From an uncultured Ruminococcus sp. (GTDB taxonomy: Bacteria; Bacillota; Clostridia; Oscillospirales; Acutalibacteraceae), in contig CACWVH010000009.1 in assembly GCA_902764235.1 (NCBI GenBank), positions 19,193 through 83,192 of the forward strand: 64,000 nucleotides of DNA, read 5' to 3'. The notes beneath the pieces are model-generated. The model had not been told where the DNA came from, made no database searches, and saw nothing but the letters and a program-made list of their open reading frames with translations. The translations under genes and the position numbers were made by a program. Shown piece by piece: positions 34,546 to 43,887 of this stretch; positions within the stretch are counted from its first letter, which is position 1, and every line of letters starts with the position of its first letter.

Positions 34546-36753
34546 TCAAGGCTCACTCCTTTCGAGAAAGGACCTGAGTCCCGAATATCTGGCTGTTCGT
34601 TTATTATTATCGACCATTTTTTTCAGAGTCGGTATATTCCCTACCATTATCAAAAGTTTTTTTGCTCTCGTAACAGCTGTATACAGAAGATTTCTGTAAT
34701 ACAGCTGCGGCGCTCCGTAATACATAGGCATGATAACGGCTGTGAATTCATTTCCCTGACTCTTATGTACTGTTGTCGCATATGCAAGCTCTACATTGAT
34801 AAGATTATCTGAATTGTACGTAACGACCTTGTCGTCGAATCGTATCTCAGCTGTTTTTGCAGCTCTGTCAATTTTTTCAATTATACCTATATCTCCGTTG
34901 AAAACACCGCTTCCGTCGCTGCCGTCATCCTTTTCCCAGGGAAGGTCATAATTATTCTTCGTCTGCATGACCTTATCACCCTCACGAAGGGTATATACCG
35001 GCATTCGTATCTCGCTTTTTTCGTCATTCTTTGGGTTAAGCGCCTGCTGAAGTCTTTTATTAAGCTCTGTGACCCCAAGCTCACCCTTTCTTCCGGGAGA
35101 CAGCACCTGTATATCTGTCAGCGGTGAATATCCGTATGCATCCGGCAGCCGCTTTGAGCAAAGCTCTGTTATCGTTTCGGAAATAGCATTCTTATCGCTG
35201 TTTGCCATGAAAAAGAAATCGCCGTCTGTCCGTCTGACCTCCGGCATTTCGCCGTGCACTATCTTATGTGCATTTGTGACGATAAGGCTTTCCATTGATT
35301 GTCTGAATATTTCTGTCAGAGCGATCACAGGTATCTTTCCGGAAGCTATGAGATCACCGAGTACATTTCCCGCTCCGACTGAGGGGAGCTGATCGCTGTC
35401 ACCTACCATTATCAGTCTGCATCCGAGAGGCAGCGCTCTCAGAACACTTTCAAAAAGCACCGCATCGACCATTGACATCTCATCAAGTATCAGTGCGTCA
35501 CAGTCGAGCGGATTCCGTTCATTTCTTACAAATCTTGGCTTGTCATTATTATCCCACTCAACTTCAAGCAGTCTGTGTATTGTCTTTGCCTGACAGCCTG
35601 TAACATCAGACATTCTCTGTGCTGCCCTTCCCGTGGGCGCAGCAAGAAGAACCTTCAGTCCGCTTTGTTTATAAAGTGATATTATCGCATTGAGAGTTGT
35701 TGTTTTTCCTGTTCCGGGGCCGCCTGTCAGGATCAGAAGTCCGCCTGACATTGCTTCGGTTATGGCTTTTCTTTGTTTTTCGGCGTATGTTATGCCATGC
35801 TCGTTTTCAAATGTCTCAAGTGCAAGCTCTATCCCTCTGAGGCTTTCGCACGGAAACTGACGCATCATCATTATACGCTCTGCAGAATATATCTCGCTTT
35901 TGTACAGCTCAGGAAGAAAAATAAAGCTTTTGTCTCCGAGTTTTTCTTCAATAAGACTCGTATCATCTGTCATTTTCTCAAGTGTTTCTGAAATACGGCT
36001 CTGATCAAGCCTGAGAAATGATGATGTTACAGCAAGCAGCTTGTCCTTCGGGAGGCAGGTATGTCCGTTTCCGGCGTTATATGAGATGATATAGATCACA
36101 CCGGCCCTGATACGGCATTCATCGTCAGCCGGTCTTTTCATATCAGCTGCGATCAGGTCTGCTCTCTCAAAGGATACAGCTATTTCCTGATCGCATAGTA
36201 CATATGGATTTTCTTCTATAATATTTATCGAACTGTCTCCGAAGCTTTTCCATATCCTTACTGCTTCAAGAGCAGATATATGATATTTCTCAAGATACAG
36301 CATTACTTCCTTCATACCAAAGATACGGCGTATATCTGTACTTATTTTCTGAGCCTTTTCTGATGTTATACCCTTTATTTCAGTCAGTCTTTCAGGCTGC
36401 TCCTGCATTATCTCAAGGGTTTTTTCCCCGAAAGCATCAACGAGCTTTTTTGCTGTTGATCTTCTTATTCCCTTCACAGCACCGGAGGAAAGGTATTTTA
36501 GTATTGATGAAGCTGTTGACGGCATTTCATGCTCATAGTAACTGAAAGAAAACTGTTCTCCATATCCGGGATGATTTTTCCATACACCGACAAGCCTGAG
36601 ATCATCACCGATATTTACGTCTGTCATTATTCCAACAGCTGTTGCTGCAACACCGTCACAGTACATTGTAAGTACGCTGTAACCATTCTGGTTATTGCGG
36701 AAAATGATATCCTCCACTGAACCCTTCAGTTCAAGAAGCTGCTGCTCAGACAT
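34546..36753 (-). CDS. recD2: RecD2-type SF1B DNA helicase
   Basis: RecD2 is a 5'-3' DNA helicase acting in replication-fork maintenance and repair, without RecBC. It has 735 residues from the ATG at 36753 behind GAAAGGAGG. The N-terminal OB and helix-hairpin-helix region (about 1-320, with IKGITSEKAQKIS) is typical of RecD2 and absent from RecD. The helicase core has Walker A GGPGTGKTTT, LLAAPTGRAAQRM, DEMSMVD, GDSDQLPSVGAG and the late ELAYATTVHKSQGNEF. It is first in recD2-comF-mreB and has a predicted 290-nt leader that contains a repeat copy. Confidence 0.94.
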   Translation of the reverse strand: MSEQQLLELKGSVEDIIFRNNQNGYSVLTMYCDGVAATAVGIMTDVNIGDDLRLVGVWKNHPGYGEQFSFSYYEHEMPSTASSILKYLSSGAVKGIRRSTAKKLVDAFGEKTLEIMQEQPERLTEIKGITSEKAQKISTDIRRIFGMKEVMLYLEKYHISALEAVRIWKSFGDSSINIIEENPYVLCDQEIAVSFERADLIAADMKRPADDECRIRAGVIYIISYNAGNGHTCLPKDKLLAVTSSFLRLDQSRISETLEKMTDDTSLIEEKLGDKSFIFLPELYKSEIYSAERIMMMRQFPCESLRGIELALETFENEHGITYAEKQRKAITEAMSGGLLILTGGPGTGKTTTLNAIISLYKQSGLKVLLAAPTGRAAQRMSDVTGCQAKTIHRLLEVEWDNNDKPRFVRNERNPLDCDALILDEMSMVDAVLFESVLRALPLGCRLIMVGDSDQLPSVGAGNVLGDLIASGKIPVIALTEIFRQSMESLIVTNAHKIVHGEMPEVRRTDGDFFFMANSDKNAISETITELCSKRLPDAYGYSPLTDIQVLSPGRKGELGVTELNKRLQQALNPKNDEKSEIRMPVYTLREGDKVMQTKNNYDLPWEKDDGSDGSGVFNGDIGIIEKIDRAAKTAEIRFDDKVVTYNSDNLINVELAYATTVHKSQGNEFTAVIMPMYYGAPQLYYRNLLYTAVTRAKKLLIMVGNIPTLKKMVDNNKRTARYSGLRSFLERSEP

Positions 36754-36808
36754 ATGAAAACCTCCTTTCATTATACTATATCAACAACATTTTTTCTGTC
36801 ATATCATC

Positions 36809-36970
36809 AGACGCAGTGCCTGCGCTGTCAATTACGCAGGGTTTGCTGCGCACACGCTCCGCTCTTGCCTACCAGCCGATACTGTCGAAGCCGCGGTTCA
36901 GGCTTTCTTCTGACATAAACTTTTATACCGACTGATTATGTTCCCAAAAACTCCCAGAAGTATTTTACAC
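36809..36970 (+). repeat. Interspersed palindromic repeat inside the recD2 leader
   Basis: GACGCAGTGCCTGCGCTGTC opens the copy, followed by CGCACACGCTCCGCTCTTGC, GCCGCGGTTCAGGCTTTCTT and the shared end GACTGATTATGTTCCC with CTCCCAGAAGTATTTTACAC. It lies between the predicted promoter (37049-37077) and the recD2 start, so it would be transcribed as its reverse complement. Confidence 0.7.
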
Positions 36971-37048
36971 CATCTCAGACGATTCCGTCAGAGCGATATT
37001 TCTGTGCAAAAGCAAAGTCATTTAAACCATACACTATCCCGATTTAAT

Positions 37049-37077
37049 ATTTTAACCCTAAATCCTTCCATTGTCAA
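37049..37077 (-). promoter_or_regulatory. Predicted promoter of recD2-comF-mreB
   Basis: Minus-strand TTGACA (37072-37077), a 17-bp spacer and TAAAAT (37049-37054). No other minus-strand gene lies between it and recD2. It sits between two repeat copies. Confidence 0.6.
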
Positions 37078-37083
37078 GGACTA

Positions 37084-37368
37084 CACCGCCAGCGTGACGC
37101 TGGACCCTTGATTCACGGCTTAGTCAGCATGATAAAGATTTCCCGGGCACTGCCATACCTTTTCAGCCTGAACGGCATCAGAATTATTATCCAATGCTGA
37201 TTGCCAATTTTACACATAGTACAGCCGGTGTCGCAATGCGCTATCGTTTCACTACGTTTCGCTCTGTATTCAGAACTTCTGTTTTTATTCCTGCGGCTCT
37301 GATTTCTTCTGACCAAAACTTTTATGTCTGTTGATTATAGTTTCTAAAAAACTTCCAGTAATATTTTT
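37084..37368 (+). repeat. Interspersed palindromic repeat, copy at 37 kb
   Basis: It opens with CCGCCAGCGTGACGCTGGAC and TTGATTCACGGCTTAGTCAG, then CTTTTCAGCCTGAACGGCAT and GCTGATTGCCAATTTTACAC. The second half matches the 27.5-kb copy (ATCGTTTCACTACGTTTCGC, then GTTGATTATAGTTTC and CTTCCAGTAATATTTTT). Together with 36809-36970 it brackets the recD2 promoter. From 37369 to 37579 I see only AT-rich sequence. Confidence 0.75.
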
Positions 37369-37579
37369 CATATAGAACGCTGGGTACAATATGTCAGGAA
37401 ATTGCATAATGATTGTTTTTCCGATCAATATGTCTGAAAGCATAATATTCGTTTATTGTTATTCATTCGCACATTCCTTAGATTAAATATTAATTATTGT
37501 CAGTGTTTCTGCTAAGGCAATAATTGTTAAAATTTCATAGTTTATTTGTATCAATTGTGTAAAAATTATGAATTTGCTA

Positions 37580-37608
37580 TTGACTTTATTTAAATTGTGT
37601 GCTATTTT
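37580..37608 (+). promoter_or_regulatory. Predicted promoter of the MinD-like gene and mgsA
   Basis: TTGACT (37580-37585), a 17-bp spacer and TATTTT (37603-37608), about 20 bp before the start codon, with the AAGAGG ribosome site between. Confidence 0.6.
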
Positions 37609-37628
37609 TATAAAGAGGTAATTGAAAA

Positions 37629-38363
37629 ATGGGTAAAGTGACAGTAATAACTTCTGGAAAAGGCGGCACAGGTAAATCTACGGTGACTGCAGGACTCGGT
37701 GCGGCTCTTGCAAGACGCGGAAACCGTGTGCTTATTATAGATTGTGATGCCGGTATGAGAGGGATCGATCTTATGCTCGGAGTAAGCGGTGAGCTTGTTT
37801 TCGATATCGCTGATATCGTCGGCGGAAACTGCCCTCCTGCAAGTGCGATCTATCCCTGTAAAACTGTGCCTGAGCTTTATATCCTGCCTGCTCCGCAAAA
37901 TGTTCGTGACGAGATAAGCCCTTTCATTATGAAGCAGCTTGTTTCTGTTCTGAAAAAATATTATGATCATATCCTGATCGATTGTCCTGCCGGTATCGGG
38001 TCGGGTACAACGGCTGCGGCAGCTGCTGCTGACAGAGCTGCACTTGTGGCAAATACTGAACCGCTTACTTTAAGAGGCTGTGATAAGGTTCGTCAGCTTC
38101 TTTCTGATTATAGTATTCCTGAGATCAGACTGATTATCAACCGGTTCAGCGAAAAAAGCTTCAAAAAGCTTAATGCCTTCCCTGATCTTGATGCTGTTAT
38201 CGACAAGGCAGGTGCAAGACTTCTCGGAATCGTTCCTGAGGATCCTGTGAGCGCAGGTCTGGCTCAGAAAGGTCTGCCTATCGAAGGAAAAAGCAAAGCT
38301 GTTCCTGCTTTCGACAGGATAGCTGCAAGACTGGACGGAATACATGTTCCGCTTGATCTTTAA
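37629..38363 (+). CDS. minD: MinD/ParA-family ATPase
   Basis: The 244 residues begin MGKVTVITSGKGGTGKSTVT with the deviant Walker A of the MinD/ParA group. RVLIIDCDAGMRGIDLMLGV and HILIDCPAGIGSGT follow, as in MinD. MinD normally carries a C-terminal amphipathic helix that binds membrane and activates MinC. Here the protein ends FDRIAARLDGIHVPLDL, with no basic amphipathic tail, and is about 20 residues short. No minC or minE is nearby. It is either a truncated MinD or a relative with another role. The context next to the mre-PBP2 genes supports a cell-shape or division link. Confidence 0.8.
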   Translation: MGKVTVITSGKGGTGKSTVTAGLGAALARRGNRVLIIDCDAGMRGIDLMLGVSGELVFDIADIVGGNCPPASAIYPCKTVPELYILPAPQNVRDEISPFIMKQLVSVLKKYYDHILIDCPAGIGSGTTAAAAAADRAALVANTEPLTLRGCDKVRQLLSDYSIPEIRLIINRFSEKSFKKLNAFPDLDAVIDKAGARLLGIVPEDPVSAGLAQKGLPIEGKSKAVPAFDRIAARLDGIHVPLDL

Positions 38364-38405
38364 TTAAGTATTTTTATATTTTTATCACAAATGGAGGAGA
38401 TATAT

Positions 38406-38804
38406 ATGAATATAGCGTTGATAGCCCATGACGCAAAAAAAGAGCTTATGGTTCAGTTCTGCATCGCATACTGCGGAATCCTGAGCAGACACAATCTCTG
38501 TGCGACAGGTACAACCGGTAAGATGGTTGCAGAAGCAACCGGTCTGGAAATACAGAGATTTCTTGGCGGGAGTCAGGGCGGCGATCAGCAGATAGCAGCA
38601 AGAATAGCATTCAATGAGATAGATATGCTCATTTTCCTTCGTGATCCGCTTAACCCAAAGCCGCATGAACCGAACGACATGAATCTTCTCAGACTTTGTG
38701 ATATGCATAATATCCCTGTCGCTACTAATATTGCTACCGGAGAGGTTCTTATCCACGGTCTTGAAAGAGGAGACCTTGACTGGCGTAATATTGTCAGAGC
38801 ATAA
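38406..38804 (+). CDS. mgsA: Methylglyoxal synthase
   Basis: This enzyme turns dihydroxyacetone phosphate into methylglyoxal, an overflow bypass of glycolysis under phosphate limitation. It has 132 residues from the ATG at 38406, with GGAGG upstream; an in-frame ATG five codons earlier overlaps that site. [18 protein letters not shown] and the catalytic Asp60 in GSQGGDQQI are intact, and [14 protein letters not shown] is typical. It lies 42 bp after the MinD-like gene and is followed by a strong terminator. In many clostridia mgsA also lies at the end of the mre/min cluster. Confidence 0.95.
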   Translation: MNIALIAHDAKKELMVQFCIAYCGILSRHNLCATGTTGKMVAEATGLEIQRFLGGSQGGDQQIAARIAFNEIDMLIFLRDPLNPKPHEPNDMNLLRLCDMHNIPVATNIATGEVLIHGLERGDLDWRNIVRA

Positions 38805-38853
38805 TATGTTTCTTGTTCTGGCTATTGAATATTTTTTGCTTTAATAATTTTAA

Positions 38854-38898
38854 ATCCCGGATATTCCATCAATGAGGATATCCGGGATATTTTTTTGC
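38854..38898 (+). terminator. Terminator after mgsA
   Basis: ATCCCGGATAT (38854-38864) pairs with ATATCCGGGAT (38878-38888) and is followed by ATTTTTTT. It also separates this unit from the converging PBP2 gene. Confidence 0.85.
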
Positions 38899-38922
38899 TG
38901 TATCTCTTCGCTGCTTTATAAA

Positions 38923-40923
38923 TTATTCTGATTTTTTATCGTCCTCGGTTTTGAGATCAAAATATTCTGTCATTATCTTCTTTGCAACATTTACGGCAAC
39001 ATAGCTTTTTGCACCATGTTCAACCATGACTGCTATCGCAATCTGCGGCTTATCATACGGAGCAAAGCAGATAAAATTCGCATGGTCCGAGCCTGAGTTT
39101 TCTGCTGTTCCCGTTTTGCCGCCTATCTGCATCGGGAAGCCTGCCATTGAATCATAGCTGTTTGTAGCCATATTCATTGCCTTGCGGACCTCCTTGAGGT
39201 TCTCTTCGCTTACGCCCATATTATCTGCTTCCTCAGCCTCGCTCTGATATACTACCTTTTTTCCGGAAAAATCTGTGATCTTATCAACTATATGTGTTTT
39301 CAGCCTTACGCCGTTGTTGGCGATCGTTGCAACATATGAAGCAAGCTGCAGAGGTGTAAACTGGTTATCTGACTGACCGATTCCGGCTGGAGACACCGAT
39401 GTCTCAAACCAGTCAGATCCCATCAGCTCACTGTATTCCGGTCCTGCAAGAGTACCTGAGCTTTCTCCTATCTCAACACCTGTTTTTACTCCCAGTCCGC
39501 AGCGTCTGGAGTAGGTATTCATCTTCTCAATCCCCAGAAGTCTCGCTGTCTCTGCAAAGAAAACATTGCACGAATCACGTATGCCCTCGTATACATTGAG
39601 AGAGCCGTGAACGTTCATGCATCTTAGCTTCAGACCGCCCTTTGTATATATACCTTCACAGTTTATCCTTGTCTTTGTTGTGATAGCACCCTCCTCAAGT
39701 GCCGCTGACGCTACCATCGGCTTGAAGGTTGAACCGGGGGCAAGCGCTCCGTTAAAAGCCCGGTTTACCAGCGGATCGCCCTTTGTTTCAATCAGCTTAT
39801 CATAATTCTTATAATAATCTGCAAGATCATAGCTCGGATAATTCGCTGCGCACAAAACTGAAAAATCCTTGATATTCAGAACAACAACTGCTGCACCTAC
39901 ACAATCCTCACCCGAATATTTTTCTCCGGTGGATTTTGCATATGCATGAGCCTCATCCACTGCTTCCTTGAGTGCTTTTTGAGCTATTTCCTGATATTTT
40001 GTATCAACGGTAAGATAAACAGAATTTCCCGGCTGAGAATCCTGTGTGGATTTCAGTGAGGCTGTACCGTCAGGACTGACCTCATAGGTCCTGCTGCCCT
40101 CTTTTCCCTTGAGCTGATCCTCGTAGGCATATTCTATACCAAGCTTGCCAACATAATCATTATATGCATATCCTTTTTTCTCAAGTTCGTCGTATTCCTC
40201 TGCAGAAATGAGGCCTGTTACTCCTACAAGATGCGGAGCTGCCTTTCCGTTTACATACTTTCTGACTGCTCCTGCAATTATCTCAACACCGGGATAGCTC
40301 TGAACATTTTCTGTGATGATATTCATCGATGTCTCGTCAAGATCCTCAGAAAAAACATATGGCTTACTTCTGGAATATCCGTTTTTATCCATATTGTATC
40401 TGACGCTTATTATATCATGCTGAAGCTTTTTGTCAGATATTTTACAGTCATATTTTTCAATAAGCCTTGCCATGCATTCCTCCGCTGTTGAATACGGATT
40501 CATATTCAGGTTTTCCTTGCTTTTCAGATCTTCTATATCAGCTTCCCTTTTTTCTTCAAAGACATAGCTGCTGCCGTCAAGCTTTATAGGAAGCTCGTCA
40601 AACCATTTACAGCCGCATTTTTCCGTCAGGGTTATAAGCTTATGAATACAATCATTCAGCTTATCATCTGGCGTGAATATCTTATTTATCGTTATTTTAT
40701 AGCCAGTCTGATTCTGCGCAAGAGGTACGCCGTTCACATCGAATATCTCTCCCCTTACCGCATCTGTTTTTATCGTATATTCTGTTGAAGTCAGCGCTAT
40801 ATCCTCATAAATGACGTTTTCTCTTATCTGCCACTGAAAAAGCCTTGCGCAAAAGACTGCTGTGACGACAAGTATTATTATCATTATCAGGGCATAACGC
40901 CATTTTTCGAGTCTGGTTCCCAT
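38923..40923 (-). CDS. mrdA: Penicillin-binding protein 2 (class B transpeptidase)
   Basis: This transpeptidase cross-links peptidoglycan in the elongation machinery with MreBCD and RodA. The 666 residues have one N-terminal membrane helix (about 10-30), a dimerisation domain with RGEIFDVNGVPLAQN, and the catalytic domain. Active-site motifs are STFK at 398-401, SCN at 451-453 and KTG at 603-605. The ATG at 40923 follows AGAAGGAGTAGGGCAT. It is the last gene of mreB-mreC-mreD-PBP2, 24 bp after mreD. Confidence 0.93.
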   Translation of the reverse strand: MGTRLEKWRYALIMIIILVVTAVFCARLFQWQIRENVIYEDIALTSTEYTIKTDAVRGEIFDVNGVPLAQNQTGYKITINKIFTPDDKLNDCIHKLITLTEKCGCKWFDELPIKLDGSSYVFEEKREADIEDLKSKENLNMNPYSTAEECMARLIEKYDCKISDKKLQHDIISVRYNMDKNGYSRSKPYVFSEDLDETSMNIITENVQSYPGVEIIAGAVRKYVNGKAAPHLVGVTGLISAEEYDELEKKGYAYNDYVGKLGIEYAYEDQLKGKEGSRTYEVSPDGTASLKSTQDSQPGNSVYLTVDTKYQEIAQKALKEAVDEAHAYAKSTGEKYSGEDCVGAAVVVLNIKDFSVLCAANYPSYDLADYYKNYDKLIETKGDPLVNRAFNGALAPGSTFKPMVASAALEEGAITTKTRINCEGIYTKGGLKLRCMNVHGSLNVYEGIRDSCNVFFAETARLLGIEKMNTYSRRCGLGVKTGVEIGESSGTLAGPEYSELMGSDWFETSVSPAGIGQSDNQFTPLQLASYVATIANNGVRLKTHIVDKITDFSGKKVVYQSEAEEADNMGVSEENLKEVRKAMNMATNSYDSMAGFPMQIGGKTGTAENSGSDHANFICFAPYDKPQIAIAVMVEHGAKSYVAVNVAKKIMTEYFDLKTEDDKKSE

Positions 40924-40947
40924 ATGCCCTACTCCTTCTGTTCATAA

Positions 40948-41454
40948 TCATTCGGCTGCAGTCCTTGCAGCAATAAATCTGTTTATCCAGAACACAACAG
41001 GTACAAATGCCCATGTGTAAATTATTCTTGAGATATAATGTGCTGTAAAATACTCTACTGCATTCTGATAACCCGCTGCGATATAGAACATAAGAAACTG
41101 TCCTGCAATTATCAGCGGTATGCTGAGCGTCGATATTATCATTACAGTAAGAAGATTTGTATGGATGTAATTTGCCATCAGGACACTTACTGTGTAACAC
41201 AGTACAGCAAGTGTTATTGCGTAATATCCAACCGGTCCGCTGTAGCCTGAATCTGAAAGAAGCCCGCATATCACTCCGAAGAAGATAGCCGGTATCTCCT
41301 CCTCAAAGGCTGCAAATGCTATTGCAAGGGGTATCAGAGGCACCGGACGTCCGCCGAATACCTCAAGAGTCAGTCCCGGTGTGGTCTGTATTATATAGCA
41401 AAGTATTATTTCAAGAAAAAAAGCAAGATATCTTAATACCCTGTATCTGTTCAT
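40948..41454 (-). CDS. mreD: Rod shape-determining protein MreD
   Basis: This small membrane protein of the elongasome has 168 residues and about five or six membrane helices. It begins RYLAFFLEIILCYIIQTTPG and includes FGGRPVPLIPLAIAFAAFEE and FGVICGLLSDSGYSGPVGYY, the conserved G-DS-G region of MreD. The start is weakly supported by AAAGAGAGAGCATT. It lies 38 bp after mreC and 24 bp before the PBP2 gene. Confidence 0.87.
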   Translation of the reverse strand: MNRYRVLRYLAFFLEIILCYIIQTTPGLTLEVFGGRPVPLIPLAIAFAAFEEEIPAIFFGVICGLLSDSGYSGPVGYYAITLAVLCYTVSVLMANYIHTNLLTVMIISTLSIPLIIAGQFLMFYIAAGYQNAVEYFTAHYISRIIYTWAFVPVVFWINRFIAARTAAE

Positions 41455-41492
41455 AATGCTCTCTCTTTCGGTTTCTTACATTTCTGAAGCCG

Positions 41493-42362
41493 TCAGCTTT
41501 CCGGCTTTTCCTGTGAGGGCTTTTTATATTCATTTATCTCGCCCTTGCCGCTGAAGCTTGTTATCACTGCTGCTGAGGTAATATTCCTGATATCCTCAGA
41601 CGGATCAATGAGTGCAACCGGCATCCCGTCATAGTCATATTTCAATTCACGAATAGTTCCTATCCTCACATTTTTCGGGAAAAGACCGCCATAGCCCGAG
41701 GTTACAACGATTTCTCCCTTTTTCATCTCATTCTGTGCAGAGATATTTTTCATTACCGTGATATTATCATCGCAGTATTCGGGAGAACCGGTTATTATAC
41801 CCTGATTTTCAGTTTTCTTATCAACAGAGCCGATCTTTGCATCAGGCGACAAAAGTGTGGTCACCTTGCAGGATTTCAGATTTACTTCGCTTACAAAGCC
41901 TACAAGTCCGTTTTCTGTCATTACCGGATCCTTTTCTGATATTCCGTCCTGTGAACCTTTATCAAGTATGAAGCCATAAAAGTTTTCATTCGGATCTCTT
42001 GATATTACTGTTGACGGTACAAGGGAAAAATCATCATTATCCTTTTTTATGTTATAGAATTTATATAACTCTTCATTTTCCTTTTTAAGATCATAGTATT
42101 CTACAAGCATACTGCTCAGCTTATTGTTTTCTTCTCTGAGCTTCTTATTTTCCTTTTCAAGCTCTTCTGCATCTGCGGGGGAACTCAGACCTTCGCCTGC
42201 ACTTGTAGTGAAGCCAGCCGCTGCTTTCTGGAGCGGCGCAAAGATCAGTCCGGTAAAAAGACCGTTCATTGTACTGTTACCGGCAGTTACAAGTGCAACA
42301 ACAAGCAATACGCATACCGTAAGAACAAGCACCTTCATGCCGTTTGCAGATCTCCTTTTCAT
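41493..42362 (-). CDS. mreC: Rod shape-determining protein MreC
   Basis: MreC is a bitopic protein whose periplasm-facing barrels contact PBP2. The 289 residues have a membrane helix (about 9-28) and a coiled coil (about 60-100, EELEKENKKLREENNKLSSM). The beta-domains include STVISRDPNENFYGFILDKG, VMTENGLVGFVSEV and TSGYGGLFPKNVRIGTI. The ATG at 42362 follows GCAGGAGGGGAGCAA. It is 328 bp from mreB, a gap filled by strong hairpins. Confidence 0.93.
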   Translation of the reverse strand: MKRRSANGMKVLVLTVCVLLVVALVTAGNSTMNGLFTGLIFAPLQKAAAGFTTSAGEGLSSPADAEELEKENKKLREENNKLSSMLVEYYDLKKENEELYKFYNIKKDNDDFSLVPSTVISRDPNENFYGFILDKGSQDGISEKDPVMTENGLVGFVSEVNLKSCKVTTLLSPDAKIGSVDKKTENQGIITGSPEYCDDNITVMKNISAQNEMKKGEIVVTSGYGGLFPKNVRIGTIRELKYDYDGMPVALIDPSEDIRNITSAAVITSFSGKGEINEYKKPSQEKPES

Positions 42363-42445
42363 TTGCTCCCCTCCTGCTGTTTTAATAACTTACTTGAACT
42401 TCCCACTTGATATTATACTGTGAAATAGTTGGCTTATTATCAGGC

Positions 42446-42490
42446 GTTTTCTTTTCGCCGCCCGCCGGAGGCGGGCGGCGAAAAGAAAAC
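42446..42490. repeat. Perfect 21-bp palindrome between mreB and mreC
   Basis: Arms 42446-42466 and 42470-42490 are exact reverse complements (GTTTTCTTTTCGCCGCCCGC plus one C on the left), with a 3-nt loop GGA. The design, a T-rich flank followed by a GC block, matches the hairpin at 10914-10944 (GTTTTTTTGCCGCC). It ends with an A tract rather than a U tract on both strands, except for the arm itself, so it may act as a terminator in either direction. It lies within the mre transcript. Confidence 0.75.
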
Positions 42491-42616
42491 AACCAAAGTT
42501 GTTGAAAGTACGATTAATACTTGGATTGAACAGTAAAATGGTATGGATCCTAAAATTTTTCTCCCATTATGTTCTCCATCCATTCATACAAGGCTTATTT
42601 CCGATGATGAGAACCG

Positions 42617-42684
42617 AACCTTTTACAATCTTTCAATTGCAAAAGGTTTCATCCGTATGCCTTCTGAAAGCACGGACGAAACCT
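42617..42684 (-). promoter_or_regulatory. Overlapping hairpins after mreB, attenuator-like
   Basis: Read on the minus strand, AGGTTTCGTCCG (42673-42684) can pair with CGGATGAAACCT (within 42636-42655). The next part, CCTTTTGCAAT, can instead pair with ATTGTAAAAGGTT (42617-42629). The middle segment is shared, so the two hairpins compete. The first lies 9 bp after the mreB stop and looks like a terminator with a short TTTT tail. Confidence 0.4.
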
Positions 42685-42690
42685 GTGTGT

Positions 42691-43692
42691 TTATCTTCTT
42701 CTGCCGAAGCTTGCAGCACCAAAGGTCTCAAGTCTCAAGCCTGTTCCGTCAACAACACAGTCAAGCGGGCTGTCGGCAGTTCTTACCGGCATTCCTGTTT
42801 CCTGTGATACAAGAAGGTCAAGTCCCCTGAGCAATGCCCCTCCGCCAGTCAGTGTGATCCCGTTATCAATAATATCGGCTGAAAGCTCGGGCGGTGTCTG
42901 CTCAAGTGTTGTCTTGATTGCTTCGATTATTACAAGCAGCGGATCAGCAAGCGCATCTCTTATCTCAGCAGCAGCGATCTCCACATCCTTCGGAAGTCCG
43001 TCAGCAAGATTTCTTCCTTTAACTTTCATAGTGCCCTCGCCCTCATAGGGATATGCCGAGCCTATGCCAATCTTGATTTCCTCTGCTGTACGTTCTCCGA
43101 TCAGAAGATTATATTTCTTTTTGACATACTGTATTATGGATTCGTCAAATTTATCTCCTGCGACCCTTACTGAGCAGGCTGTTACTATATCATCAAAAGA
43201 TATTACAGCTACCTCAGAGGTGCCGCCGCCGATATCAACTACCATACTGCCCTCAGGCTCACTTACAGGAAGTCCTGCTCCCATTGCAGCTGCCATCGGT
43301 TCTTCGATAAGCTCAACCTGTTTTATTCCTGCACGATGCATTGCATCAGTAACTGCCCTTCTCTCAACGTCTGTTACGCCGGACGGGATACACACTATTA
43401 CCCTTGGTTTTGCAAGAAAGGTCGATTTGACGACCATTCTGATAAATCTGTTCAGCATTGTCGCTGTGATGTCAAAATCAGCTATAACACCATCCTTTAG
43501 CGGTCTCACGGCTACAATTGAGCCGGGGGTCCTTCCAATCATTTCCTTTGCGTCTGTTCCAACTGCGACCACCTTATCATTTCTGACATCGACTGCAACA
43601 ACAGACGGCTCTCTCATAACGATACCCTTGCCCTTGATATACACAAGAGTATTCGCTGTTCCGAGATCTATTCCTATATCCTTTGAAAACAT
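42691..43692 (-). CDS. mreB: Rod shape-determining protein MreB
   Basis: This actin-like protein guides lateral wall synthesis. The 333 residues begin [20 protein letters not shown]. Phosphate motif 2 is [15 protein letters not shown], with the adenosine-binding [28 protein letters not shown]-type and [16 protein letters not shown] segments are classical MreB. The ATG at 43692 follows AGAGGGATAGAGAT. It heads mreB-mreC-mreD-PBP2 and is more canonical than the copy at 32805-33818. Confidence 0.95.
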   Translation of the reverse strand: MFSKDIGIDLGTANTLVYIKGKGIVMREPSVVAVDVRNDKVVAVGTDAKEMIGRTPGSIVAVRPLKDGVIADFDITATMLNRFIRMVVKSTFLAKPRVIVCIPSGVTDVERRAVTDAMHRAGIKQVELIEEPMAAAMGAGLPVSEPEGSMVVDIGGGTSEVAVISFDDIVTACSVRVAGDKFDESIIQYVKKKYNLLIGERTAEEIKIGIGSAYPYEGEGTMKVKGRNLADGLPKDVEIAAAEIRDALADPLLVIIEAIKTTLEQTPPELSADIIDNGITLTGGGALLRGLDLLVSQETGMPVRTADSPLDCVVDGTGLRLETFGAASFGRRR

Positions 43693-43770
43693 ATCTCTAT
43701 CCCTCTTCCAAGCATCAGCTTAATATCTGACGATCTTCCGTCCTCATACTTCCAAAAAATCTCAACTTAT

Positions 43771-43799
43771 ATTATACCCTTTTACCAAATCAATAACAA
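43771..43799 (-). promoter_or_regulatory. Predicted promoter of the mre operon
   Basis: Minus-strand TTGTTA (43794-43799), a 17-bp spacer and TATAAT (43771-43776), about 80 bp before the mreB start. Confidence 0.6.
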
Positions 43800-43887
43800 T
43801 AAAAATTTTGTAATAATTAAACTTTTGTTTTTTATACACAAATAATAATAGTGGACGGAGTAAATTTTTGTTTCACAAATCTTCCTT

